Assembly (NCBI GenBank): GCA_000403215.2
Contig: KE159531.1
Coordinates: forward strand, 88,005 to 139,306
Length of the DNA: 51,302 nt
Source: Lachnospiraceae bacterium A4
GTDB taxonomy: Bacteria; Bacillota; Clostridia; Lachnospirales; Lachnospiraceae
Direction: 5' to 3'
This document shows positions 40,755 to 48,230 of this stretch, in pieces; the first letter of the stretch is position 1, and each line of letters starts with the position of its first letter. Both the position numbers and the translations under genes were made by a program. The notes beneath the pieces are model-generated. The model was not told the origin of the DNA. It searched no databases and was given only the letters and a program-made list of their open reading frames with translations.

Positions 40755-41366
40755 ATGAGCGCATTTTTAGGTTCGATTCATCACTGGCTATACGGAAAAA
40801 TAGAGTTCCAAAACGGGCTAGTTGAAAGATTATCAGATATGATAAGCAAAAACGGGTATGATGATGGCATTCTTTCCGAAATGGAACAAAAGTATGGGGC
40901 GGTGGAGAAAGGCAGTCTTGAAAATATGATTGATAACAGTAATATACATGGCTGGTTACAGGATAAAATCGCTGCCGCTGAAAACCGCCTTGCTTTTCTG
41001 GTCATCTCAACGATGGATGCCCATTCTGAATGTATGCCGGATATTGCGAATGCTGCATATGAGTATGGACGGAGCAGGAAACTGTCGGGGAAAACAAGCG
41101 CAGAAGAAGTTTATAGGCATTTGGATAATCTGCTATTGAACGGAATGCCTTGTGACAGGGTTAATACTGTGGTTTCCATAAGTCAGGAGGCAGTAGTATG
41201 GAAACAGACTGTGGATATACATTTGCCATATTGGGAAGCATTACAAGGAGATGTCAGTCATTATTATGACCTGAAGGAGAGGCTGATCGCAGGTATTTTG
41301 GAGGGCAGCGGTTTTTCCTACAAATATTTAGGAAATCAGACATTCACATTGATTAAGGAGGGATAA
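40755..41366 (+). CDS. Conserved protein of unknown function in the hemerythrin operon
   Basis: This 203-aa protein is soluble and mostly helical in character, with no motif I recognise. Notable segments are RLAFLVISTMDAHSECMPDI, NGMPCDRVNTVVSIS and a Trp/His-rich part near residue 155. It starts 10 bases after the DUF1858 gene behind AGGAGGAGTG and ends 3 bases before the hemerythrin gene, so it is certainly co-expressed with them and probably belongs to the same stress response. Confidence 0.65.
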   Translation: MSAFLGSIHHWLYGKIEFQNGLVERLSDMISKNGYDDGILSEMEQKYGAVEKGSLENMIDNSNIHGWLQDKIAAAENRLAFLVISTMDAHSECMPDIANAAYEYGRSRKLSGKTSAEEVYRHLDNLLLNGMPCDRVNTVVSISQEAVVWKQTVDIHLPYWEALQGDVSHYYDLKERLIAGILEGSGFSYKYLGNQTFTLIKEG

Positions 41367-41369
41367 ATA

Positions 41370-41915
41370 ATGTATGGAATTGATTTACTGATGAAAGAAC
41401 ATGAGAATATCGTAGCACTGACTAAGCATTTAAGGAGAACCTGCTGTGCTGTGATTGAGGGGGCAGACATTGATGTTCAGGAGTTTCTGGAGTGTATTGA
41501 TTTTGCAAGAACTTATGCAGACAAGCATCATCATGGAAAGGAAGAACAGATATTGTTTCGGTTTATGCTTAATAATTCCGATCCTGTTGCAGAAAAACTG
41601 GTGCGCAATGGAATGCTGGTGGAACATGACTTCGGAAGATTCCATATCGGGGAATTGGAGAACGCAGTTAAGCAGTATGCCAGTGTTCCGACTACAGAAG
41701 GAAAGCTGGATATCGTCACCCATGCATCGGGTTATGTGGATTTATTGCAGCGTCACATTGAGAAAGAAGATACCGTCTGCTACACTTATGCATTACGAAC
41801 ACTGTCAGAGGAATGCAAAGCGCAGATTGATGAACAGACAAGAGCGTTTGAGAAAAAAGCGGAACAGGACGGCATACAGGAGAAATATATTACATGGTTA
41901 GAAAAAAGAAGATAG
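41370..41915 (+). CDS. Hemerythrin-domain protein
   Basis: This 181-aa four-helix protein has hemerythrin-like iron ligands: His in LLMKEHENI (about residue 11), HHHGKEEQILF (about 52-62), EHDFGRFHIGE (about 90), and RHIEKEDTVCY near 130. The pattern fits the di-iron cation-binding hemerythrin family involved in iron-sulfur repair or in O2/NO sensing. It starts 3 bases after the preceding gene. Together with the DUF1858 proteins it could make a split RIC-like system. Confidence 0.88.
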   Translation: MYGIDLLMKEHENIVALTKHLRRTCCAVIEGADIDVQEFLECIDFARTYADKHHHGKEEQILFRFMLNNSDPVAEKLVRNGMLVEHDFGRFHIGELENAVKQYASVPTTEGKLDIVTHASGYVDLLQRHIEKEDTVCYTYALRTLSEECKAQIDEQTRAFEKKAEQDGIQEKYITWLEKRR

Positions 41916-41919
41916 GCGA

Positions 41920-42156
41920 ATGGGTAAAGTTGTTGATTTCACAAAAACAGTTTCAGAGCTGGTAAGTGAAAATCCTGAAATAAAAGAGGTATTGGCAGAA
42001 GCAGGGTTTAAGGAAATTATAAAGCCTATGTCTTTAGCTGTAATGGGTAAGGTAATGACGATACCAAATGGAGCTGCCATAAAAAATATTCCTATGGACA
42101 AAGTTTTTGAAACTTTTGAGAAACATGGGTTTGAGGTGAAAACAGAAACATCTTGA
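41920..42156 (+). CDS. DUF1858-like protein 2
   Basis: This 78-aa protein reads MGKVVDFTKTVSELVSENPE then IKEVLAEAGFKEIIKPM. It resembles DUF1858 in the helix pattern (EL, NPEIKEVLAEAGF) but lacks the CxxC of the first copy, so it cannot use that disulfide. It starts 4 bases after the hemerythrin stop with no strong ribosome site, suggesting translational coupling. Confidence 0.65.
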   Translation: MGKVVDFTKTVSELVSENPEIKEVLAEAGFKEIIKPMSLAVMGKVMTIPNGAAIKNIPMDKVFETFEKHGFEVKTETS

Positions 42157-42201
42157 ACGGGTGGTTAAAAATCAGGCTGAGGGAAGGAGCAAACGAACAG
42201 T

Positions 42202-42531
42202 ATGGAAAAAATAAAAAATATAGACAAGGCAGAAATTTTAGTTTTAAAAGAACAGGTTGCTTACTAAAGCAATCAGGTTGTAAGCAGGACTTTAGCACAA
42301 AATAATGCGCTGAGTGTCACATTGTTTTCTTTTGACAAGGGAGAAGAAATCAGCAGCCATGAGTCCAGTGGTGATGCCTTTGTGATTTGTTTGGATGGCG
42401 TTGGCGAGATTACGATTGATGACAAAAAGTATGAACTGCATGAGGGAGAATCTATCGTAATGCCCGCAAAACACCCTCATGCGGTCTTGGGTAAAGAGCA
42501 GTTTAAAATGTTGCTGGTTGTTGTATTTTAG
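42202..42531 (+). pseudogene. Cupin gene with an in-frame stop
   Basis: From ATG 42202 the frame reads 21 codons (MEKIKNIDKAEILVLKEQVA then Y), meets TAA at 42265-42267, and continues in the same frame without other defects as SNQVVSRTLAQNNALSVTLF and a complete small cupin (SSHESSGDAFVICLDG, HEGESIVMPAKHPHAVLG) to 42531. Relatives have Gln at the stop, as I recall, so a single CAA-to-TAA change explains it. AAGGAGC precedes the ATG. It could be a dead gene, or translation might restart downstream. Confidence 0.7.
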
Positions 42532-42548
42532 CGAAAGGGGGATGCGGC

Positions 42549-42737
42549 ATGAGGGTGAATGTAGATCAGAATGCTTGTATTGGATGCGGGCTGTGTGTTG
42601 GGATGGCACCTGATGTATTCCGTATGAATGACGATGATAAGGCGGAGGGGTATCAGGACTCTGCACCGGAAAACGAAAGCATGGTACAGGATGCCGTTCG
42701 TTCCTGTCCTGTTTCCGCTATTGAATGGGAGGAATAG
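42549..42737 (+). CDS. Ferredoxin ([4Fe-4S] type)
   Basis: This 62-aa protein has the cluster motif CIGCGLC at residues 10-16 and a fourth Cys in SCPVSAIEW near the C-terminus, with an acidic middle. That is the pattern of single [4Fe-4S] ferredoxins, which pass electrons to redox enzymes. GGGGG precedes ATG 42549. It lies between the broken cupin and the truncated lactate dehydrogenase. Confidence 0.85.
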   Translation: MRVNVDQNACIGCGLCVGMAPDVFRMNDDDKAEGYQDSAPENESMVQDAVRSCPVSAIEWEE

Positions 42738-42739
42738 AG

Positions 42740-43240
42740 ATGATAAAAACAATTAACCCAAGAAAAGCAGCAGTCATCGGCTGTGGATTTGTAGGCGCTG
42801 CAACAGCATTTACACTGATGCAGAGCAGGCTGTTCACTGAAATGGTGCTTCTTGATGCAAATTATGATAAAGCAGACGGAGAAGCAAAGGACATTTCGCA
42901 TGGCGTTCCGTTTGCCGGACAGATGAAGATTTATGCAGGAGGCTATGATGACCTGATGGATGCTTCTATTGTCATTGTGACTGCCGGGGCAAACCAGAAG
43001 CCGAATGAAACAAGGCTCGATTTAGTACATAAAAATGTTGCTATCTACAAAAGCATCATTCCTGAAATTGCAAAGCGCAATTTTAAAGGAATATTGCTGA
43101 TTGTATCAAATCCGGTTGATATTCTTACTTATGCTGCTGTAAAGCTGAGCGGGTTTCCTGAAAAAAGAGTAATTGGTTCCGGAACGGTTCTTGATACCGC
43201 AAGGCTAAAATATGCGCTTAGTAAACATTTAGGCACTTAA
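42740..43240 (+). pseudogene. L-lactate dehydrogenase, 3' half missing
   Basis: ATG 42740 behind GGGAGGAAT encodes 166 aa of a normal LDH of about 315 aa: Rossmann motif GCGFVGAA (about residues 14-21), VTAGANQKPNETRLDL, SNPVDILTYAAVKLSG and VIGSGTVLDTARLKYALSKH. The sequence is lost after LG; the catalytic His and substrate region are absent. The break lies next to the 500-aa probable mobile-element gene on the opposite strand, and the rest of LDH is not found on its other side, so insertion came with deletion. Confidence 0.85.
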
Positions 43241-43249
43241 CAATGAAAT

Positions 43250-43281
43250 CTTGCGCAAAATGGCAAAATTTTTTGCGTAAG
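43250..43281. repeat. Hairpin at the left edge of the probable mobile element
   Basis: CTTGCGCAAAA (43250-43260) pairs with TTTTGCGTAAG (43271-43281) with one G-T pair. It lies between the LDH break and the stop of the minus-strand gene and could be that gene's terminator or an element end. No matching terminal repeat was found near 44810-44870. Confidence 0.5.
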
Positions 43282-43289
43282 AAAAATAC

Positions 43290-44792
43290 CTATGCCAATT
43301 CTGGTATAAGCACAAGGTTTTTGACGGTAAGTCCTGCGGCAATGATTTCTTTGCCATAGGCTGTGGCGAAATATTTGTAAGAGCCCTGCACCCTTTCAAT
43401 GATCCCATGGAGACGGAGACGTTTAAATATCCTGGACATGGCTGACGGACTGATATTTTCAAAATGCTGGCGGATATCCTTTCCCTGCATCCCGAAAGTC
43501 ATGTACTCGCCCCGGCTGATCACTTCCAGCACATGCAGGTCACGCTCCGCAAAGAAATTCAGTCCGCGGTAAGAGCGCCCCTTGTCCACAACGGAATCGG
43601 TAACCTTTGTAAGGTTTTCCTTCCCGCCGCTGTGGTCATCGAAAGATGAGATGAATTCCAGGTACCGGTAGTTTGCAGCTTTCATAATCGTGAACAGCTG
43701 GTAAAGGCTGTAAATGCTTTTTTTCAATGGAGCCTTTTGTTCCGATGAACTGCCGTCCCTATGTTCCACTTTCCGTTTTACCCTGAAAGTGCTGATATCG
43801 TTGCTGGTGCTTTCTATCCGTAAGACGCAGCCAAACTTATCATACATTTTGATTGATACATCACCCATATGGTGTTTGATCCTCGTTCCGAGAATACGCA
43901 CGTTATAGTTGGTGCCGACTTCCTTCTTACAGTTATAGGTAATACGCTGTCCCAGGAAGGTGGCGGTGTTGTCCGGCTTTACCGTAAAGACTGCGGTCCG
44001 GATGATCTCGTCATAAAGGGGGCCGAGGTCGCCCGGCTGTTTGAACATGACGTCTGTTGCACACTCAATCTGCTGGATCGTCCATGTGTAGCTCAGGCCG
44101 AGTGTTTCAGGAACCGGACAATAGCGTTTTGCAAAAGCATCCAGAACCTTATGGAGGTATTCTGGATTGATCCTGTCTGAGAGTTTCTGGGCGGCTTCCA
44201 CATCCGAGATTTCCAGGAAAGCATTATCATGCATGCGGTAAGTAATGCCCTTCTTCTGCAGTTTATGGGCGAGCAGGTTATGGCCGTTCATATAGAACTG
44301 CAGGCGGAAAGGCGCCCATGTAGGGACACGAAGGTAACAGAGCCCCAGTTCTTTGTCAATGAAATAGAAATAATAGTGGAGACATTTGCTCTGGTCAGAC
44401 TTAAGAAATGTCTTTCCCGTGGTCTTGTCATGCCAGGGTTTATAAGTATTGCACTGTTCCATGGCGGAAAAGATGTGGATCAGCCCCTCGGTCTTTCCGG
44501 TTTCCTGAATGATTTGCTGAATCCGGTCATCCTTGCGGAAAGCCCGAAGCTTACGAATGAATTCGATTTCAATGCCGTTTTCATCTGCGATGCGCTGGGC
44601 GTTTGCGCGGATTTGTTCCGTAAGAGGCTGGGAGAAATTTGAAAAATCAAAAATACGGATGTTGTTGGCATTCAGATAGCCTGTCATGCCTTCGGCATGG
44701 CTCCATCCAGGGATATACCCTTGGATGATCATGCGGTCATAACAGGTGATCGTACCATAAATTTTGTCAGCGTATTTATCTGTAAGTAACAT
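43290..44792 (-). CDS. Probable mobile-element protein with C-terminal winged helix
   Basis: This 500-aa protein begins MLLTDKYADKIYGTITCYDR. I recall near-identical proteins scattered in many bacterial genomes, often in several copies, which suggests a transposase-like or element-carried protein, though no DDE motif could be assigned by eye. The C-terminal 70 residues (SPSAMSRIFKRLRLHGIIER) look like a winged-helix domain, so databases sometimes label it MarR-like. ATG 44792 follows GGAGGATG; an upstream TTG at 44807 is less likely. It interrupts the ldh region on the opposite strand. Confidence 0.6.
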   Translation of the reverse strand: MLLTDKYADKIYGTITCYDRMIIQGYIPGWSHAEGMTGYLNANNIRIFDFSNFSQPLTEQIRANAQRIADENGIEIEFIRKLRAFRKDDRIQQIIQETGKTEGLIHIFSAMEQCNTYKPWHDKTTGKTFLKSDQSKCLHYYFYFIDKELGLCYLRVPTWAPFRLQFYMNGHNLLAHKLQKKGITYRMHDNAFLEISDVEAAQKLSDRINPEYLHKVLDAFAKRYCPVPETLGLSYTWTIQQIECATDVMFKQPGDLGPLYDEIIRTAVFTVKPDNTATFLGQRITYNCKKEVGTNYNVRILGTRIKHHMGDVSIKMYDKFGCVLRIESTSNDISTFRVKRKVEHRDGSSSEQKAPLKKSIYSLYQLFTIMKAANYRYLEFISSFDDHSGGKENLTKVTDSVVDKGRSYRGLNFFAERDLHVLEVISRGEYMTFGMQGKDIRQHFENISPSAMSRIFKRLRLHGIIERVQGSYKYFATAYGKEIIAAGLTVKNLVLIPELA

Positions 44793-44983
44793 GAACACAT
44801 CCTCCAACGTTTTTCTTTATTGTACTTGAAATGTGGAGGAATTGCAAAATCTTTTCCGGTTTATCCGGGTTAGGTAATAACTTAGAAACCATTCGGAACT
44901 TCTGTAAAAGGTGTGGATTGATTAAAATAAAATCATCAAGGCAAAAGCAAAAACACGGTTGCAGAAAATCATGGAGGTTGGCT

Positions 44984-46009
44984 ATGGAATATAGGACACT
45001 GGGAAAAGATCTGACAGTATCCGCGGTGGGGCTTGGCTGTATGGGAATGAGCCACGCTTACGGGGCACCGGCAGATAAAAATGAGATGAAAGAACTGATT
45101 GCGGAGGCTGTAGATATCGGATATACATTTTTTGATACGGCGGAAGTTTATGGTACGCCGGAAAATCCCCATCACAATGAAGAACTGGTAGGGGAAGCAT
45201 TGCGGCCGTATCGAAATAAAGTTGTGATAGCGACAAAGTTTGGAATCTATTTTGACATGGAAAGCAAACAGGTAAATAAACCGCTTCTGCCGGATTCCAG
45301 ACCGGAGGTTATCCGTGTCTCAGTAGAAAATTCCCTAAAGCGGCTGGGAACTGACCATATTGACCTGTACTATCAGCACCGCATTGACCCGTTTGTACCG
45401 GTTGAGGAGGTGGCGGGCGTCATGCAGGAGCTGATGCAGGAGGGAAAAATTACGCACTGGGGACTATCGGAAGCTGACGAGGAAACGATACGCCGCGCCC
45501 ATGCGGTCTGCCCGGTAACGGCGATCCAGAACCGCTATTCCATGATGGCGCGCTGGCATGAAGCGTTATTCCCCGTACTGGAGGAATTAAACATCGGTTA
45601 TGTGGCATTTTCGCCTTTAGCAAATGGATTTTTGTCCGCAAGGTATGGGAAAGAGACTAAGTTTGACGCGGGTACGGATTACCGGAGCGTGATGCCGCAG
45701 TTTACGCCGGGAGCTGTGGAACAGAATCAGAAACTGCTGGAGCTGGTCAGAACGGTTGCGGAAGGAAAGCACGCCACGCCCGGTCAGATTGCCCTTGCGT
45801 GGATGCTTGGGAAAAAACCATATCTGGTGCCAATCCCCGGAACGAGAAAGTCAGACCGCCTGAAAGAAAATGCGGGGGCATCGGATATTAAGCTGACGGA
45901 AAAAGAGATTGCGGTTTTGGATAAACAGCTCGATGCGATGGAAATGTCAGAGGTATTCGGCGGCACCAATGTGAGAAGAATTTCTAAGCGGTCTAAAAAC
46001 ACCCGCTAA
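44984..46009 (+). CDS. Aldo/keto reductase 1
   Basis: This 341-aa NADPH-dependent (beta/alpha)8 oxidoreductase of the YhdN/AKR13-like group begins MEYRTLGKDLTVSAVGLGCM. The catalytic set is visible: Asp and Tyr in FFDTAEVYG, Lys in IATKFG, His in DLYYQHRID. IPGTRKSDRLKEN near the C-terminus is the cofactor-binding loop. ATG 44984 follows ATGGAGG; codons further upstream are not protein-like. The final residues (RRISKRSKNTR) are read through structured element C. Confidence 0.9.
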   Translation: MEYRTLGKDLTVSAVGLGCMGMSHAYGAPADKNEMKELIAEAVDIGYTFFDTAEVYGTPENPHHNEELVGEALRPYRNKVVIATKFGIYFDMESKQVNKPLLPDSRPEVIRVSVENSLKRLGTDHIDLYYQHRIDPFVPVEEVAGVMQELMQEGKITHWGLSEADEETIRRAHAVCPVTAIQNRYSMMARWHEALFPVLEELNIGYVAFSPLANGFLSARYGKETKFDAGTDYRSVMPQFTPGAVEQNQKLLELVRTVAEGKHATPGQIALAWMLGKKPYLVPIPGTRKSDRLKENAGASDIKLTEKEIAVLDKQLDAMEMSEVFGGTNVRRISKRSKNTR

Positions 46010-46074
46010 GAAATTCTACGGTTCCAAAGGGCGGAACCTACTCACATGGAAGAACGCAAAAACAGCGTTCTTCC
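45969..46074 (+). repeat. Structured intercistronic element C
   Basis: The outer stem ATGTGAG (45969-45975) / CTCACAT (46041-46047) encloses a 15-bp hairpin AGAATTTCTAAGCGG / CCGCTAAGAAATTCT (one mismatch) and GGTTCC / GGAACC. It is followed at once by GGAAGAACGC / GCGTTCTTCC with a 7-base loop. The gene downstream starts 46 bases later. The 5' sequence TGTGAGAAGAATTTCT is nearly the same as in element B. Confidence 0.7.
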
Positions 46075-46120
46075 CGTATATTGTTATGCTGCTGATGAAT
46101 ATAAAAAGGAGGACGTTGTA

Positions 46121-47266
46121 ATGAACGAATTTGTTTTCACTTATCCCACAAAAGTATACTTTGGACAGAACTCTTTGGAAAAGGCGCTTCAGGCGGAGTT
46201 AAACGGACATGGAAGGACAGTGATGCTCGCTTATGGCGGCGCTTCCCTGAAGAAGAACGGCATCTATGACAGGGTAAAGGAGCTGCTTGCAAAGGAAGGA
46301 AAGGAAGTTGTAGATTTTCCGGGCATTATGCCCAACCCTACCTACGCTAAGGTGCAGGAAGGCGCGGCGTTAGCGAAAGAAAAGGGCGTGGATTTTATCC
46401 TCGCGGTAGGCGGAGGCTCCGTTATTGACTGCTGTAAGATCATAGCGGCGCAGGCAAAAACAGACAAGGACATCTGGGAAATGGAGTTTTCGGAGGGTAA
46501 ATTTCCGGCGGAGTATCTGCCGATGGGGGCGGTGGTTACCGCTTCCGGCACAGGAGCCGAACAGAACTGCGGCGCAGTTATTACCAATGAGGAGAAAGGG
46601 AGCAAAACCGGTGTGTTCGGCGCATATGCTTCTTTTGCGGTTCTTAATCCCGAACTGACAGCTTCTGTTCTAGCGATACAGGTGATCTCCGGCGCTTTCG
46701 ATACGTTGAGCCATGCGATGGAAACGTATCTTGGCAATTCCGATCAGGACAATGTTTCTGATGACCTGGCGCTGGCGGTCATGCGCAATACTGTGGTCAA
46801 TATGCGCCGTCTGCTTGCGGATGTAAATGATATGCAGGCGAGAAGCAATCTGATGTGGGACTCGGCTATGGCGGAGAACGGGATTCTGAAAGTCGGCAGG
46901 GTTACGGACTTTCAGGCGCATCAGATCGAGCACCAGCTTGGAGCGTTTACGGACTGTAACCACGGGCAGGGGCTTGCGGTGATCCATCCCGCTTATTACA
47001 GGCATATTCTGAAGGATGCGGAAGAAAAATTTGAACGGTTTGCAAAAGCCGTATTTGGAAAAGATACAGCAGAGGAGGGAATACAGGCGCTCAGCGATTT
47101 CATAAAAGAGTGCGGACTTCCGACCAAAATGGGCGAACTGAGGTCAAAGGTGGAGATCACGCCGGAAGTGCTGCGCAAGGTGGCTGATACCTGCAACATT
47201 ATCAAATGCAATCCCCGTGAGCTTGGCAGGGATGAGGTGTATGAGATTTTGATGGAGTGTATGTAA
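46121..47266 (+). CDS. Iron-containing alcohol dehydrogenase (butanol dehydrogenase type)
   Basis: This protein of about 381 aa belongs to the group III Fe-ADH family, close to BdhA/YqhD, and reduces aldehydes with NAD(P)H. It begins MNEFVFTYPTKVYFGQNSLE. Motifs: GGGSVIDCCK for the nucleotide, ASGTGAEQNCGAVI, metal ligands in AFDTLSHAMETY and HQIEHQLGAFTDCNHGQGLA. ATG 46121 follows AAAAGGAGG; the frame upstream runs through element C. It forms a reductase operon with the aldo/keto reductases on both sides. Confidence 0.92.
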   Translation: MNEFVFTYPTKVYFGQNSLEKALQAELNGHGRTVMLAYGGASLKKNGIYDRVKELLAKEGKEVVDFPGIMPNPTYAKVQEGAALAKEKGVDFILAVGGGSVIDCCKIIAAQAKTDKDIWEMEFSEGKFPAEYLPMGAVVTASGTGAEQNCGAVITNEEKGSKTGVFGAYASFAVLNPELTASVLAIQVISGAFDTLSHAMETYLGNSDQDNVSDDLALAVMRNTVVNMRRLLADVNDMQARSNLMWDSAMAENGILKVGRVTDFQAHQIEHQLGAFTDCNHGQGLAVIHPAYYRHILKDAEEKFERFAKAVFGKDTAEEGIQALSDFIKECGLPTKMGELRSKVEITPEVLRKVADTCNIIKCNPRELGRDEVYEILMECM

Positions 47267-47341
47267 CAAAATTGAACAAGTTCGATTGTGAGATTTGCTA
47301 TGTAATCTCGGTTAAAAAGTATAAAAAAGGAGAAGTCGATA

Positions 47342-48196
47342 ATGAGTGAACAGAAATATGTGAAACTAAATAACGGTGTGGAAATGCCCGTAGCAGGCAT
47401 CGGAACTTTCCTGTTAAGCCCGGATGAAGCGGAGGCTTCCGTATTAAGCGCGTTGCAGGGCGGTTATCGTTTGATTGACACGGCAAATGCCTATGTGAAT
47501 GAGAAGGCTGTGGGCAGGGCTATGAAAAAGTCCGGCGTACCCAGAGAGGAAACTTTTCTGGAAACTAAGATTTGGCCGGCGTTCTATGAGCAGGAGGACG
47601 CAGTGGAAAAAATGCTTCAAAGGATGGATACCAATTACATTGACCTGCTTTTGATTCACCAGCCTGCGGGCAATTATCTGGCGGGCTACCGGCTGATGGA
47701 GAAGGCTTATAAGGAGGGAAAGGTAAAAGCAATCGGGCTTTCCAATTTCAACAAAGAGCAGATTCAGGAAATCCTGGATACCTGTGAAGTAAAGCCTGCC
47801 ATCCTGCAGACGGAAGTGCATCCTTATTTTCAGGAAAAGGAACTGAAAGCCTTTCTTAATAAAGAGAGCATGGTAATTCAGGCGTGGTATCCGCTCGGAC
47901 ATGGCGATAAGGCATTGACCAGCGAGCCGGTATTCACAAAACTGGCTGAAAAATATGGAAAGAGTAATGCGCAGATTATCCTGCGCTGGCATATTCAGGC
48001 GGGCAATATTGTGATTCCCGGTTCCAAGAACCCGGATCATATCCGCGATAATTTTGACCTGTTTGATTTTGCACTGACGGACGAGGAGATGGCGCAGGTG
48101 GCGGCTGTTGATAAGAATAAGAGATATTATACGAGTACGCCCCAGATGCTTGAAGGGTATGTGAAGATGGTACCGGATGTAGACGGGCAGAAATAA
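47342..48196 (+). CDS. Aldo/keto reductase 2 (AKR5-like)
   Basis: This 284-aa enzyme is of the 2,5-diketogluconate reductase-like group. Catalytic residues: Asp and Tyr in YRLIDTANAYVNEKAVG, Lys in ETKIWP, His in DLLLIHQP. The cofactor region IPGSKNPDHIRDN lies near residue 222. AAAGGAG precedes ATG 47342. It follows the Fe-ADH by 75 bases. A remnant of a related reductase lies at 50172. Confidence 0.9.
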   Translation: MSEQKYVKLNNGVEMPVAGIGTFLLSPDEAEASVLSALQGGYRLIDTANAYVNEKAVGRAMKKSGVPREETFLETKIWPAFYEQEDAVEKMLQRMDTNYIDLLLIHQPAGNYLAGYRLMEKAYKEGKVKAIGLSNFNKEQIQEILDTCEVKPAILQTEVHPYFQEKELKAFLNKESMVIQAWYPLGHGDKALTSEPVFTKLAEKYGKSNAQIILRWHIQAGNIVIPGSKNPDHIRDNFDLFDFALTDEEMAQVAAVDKNKRYYTSTPQMLEGYVKMVPDVDGQK

Positions 48197-48230
48197 GTAT
48201 TTGTACCGTAAGTTGTAACAGGGAGAGGCT

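Noticed and set aside
41455-41901. A second plus-strand frame inside the hemerythrin gene
   Set aside because: The overlapping frame has no motif, and the hemerythrin frame keeps all iron-ligand motifs.
43464-44642. Plus-strand frames opposite the 500-aa gene
   Set aside because: They are fragmented and without start signals, while the minus frame is a single continuous protein with a good ribosome site.
44866-44882. GGGTTAGGTAATAAC as another iron-type box
   Set aside because: The second half-site does not match CTAAC at the 6-base spacing, and no metal gene follows.
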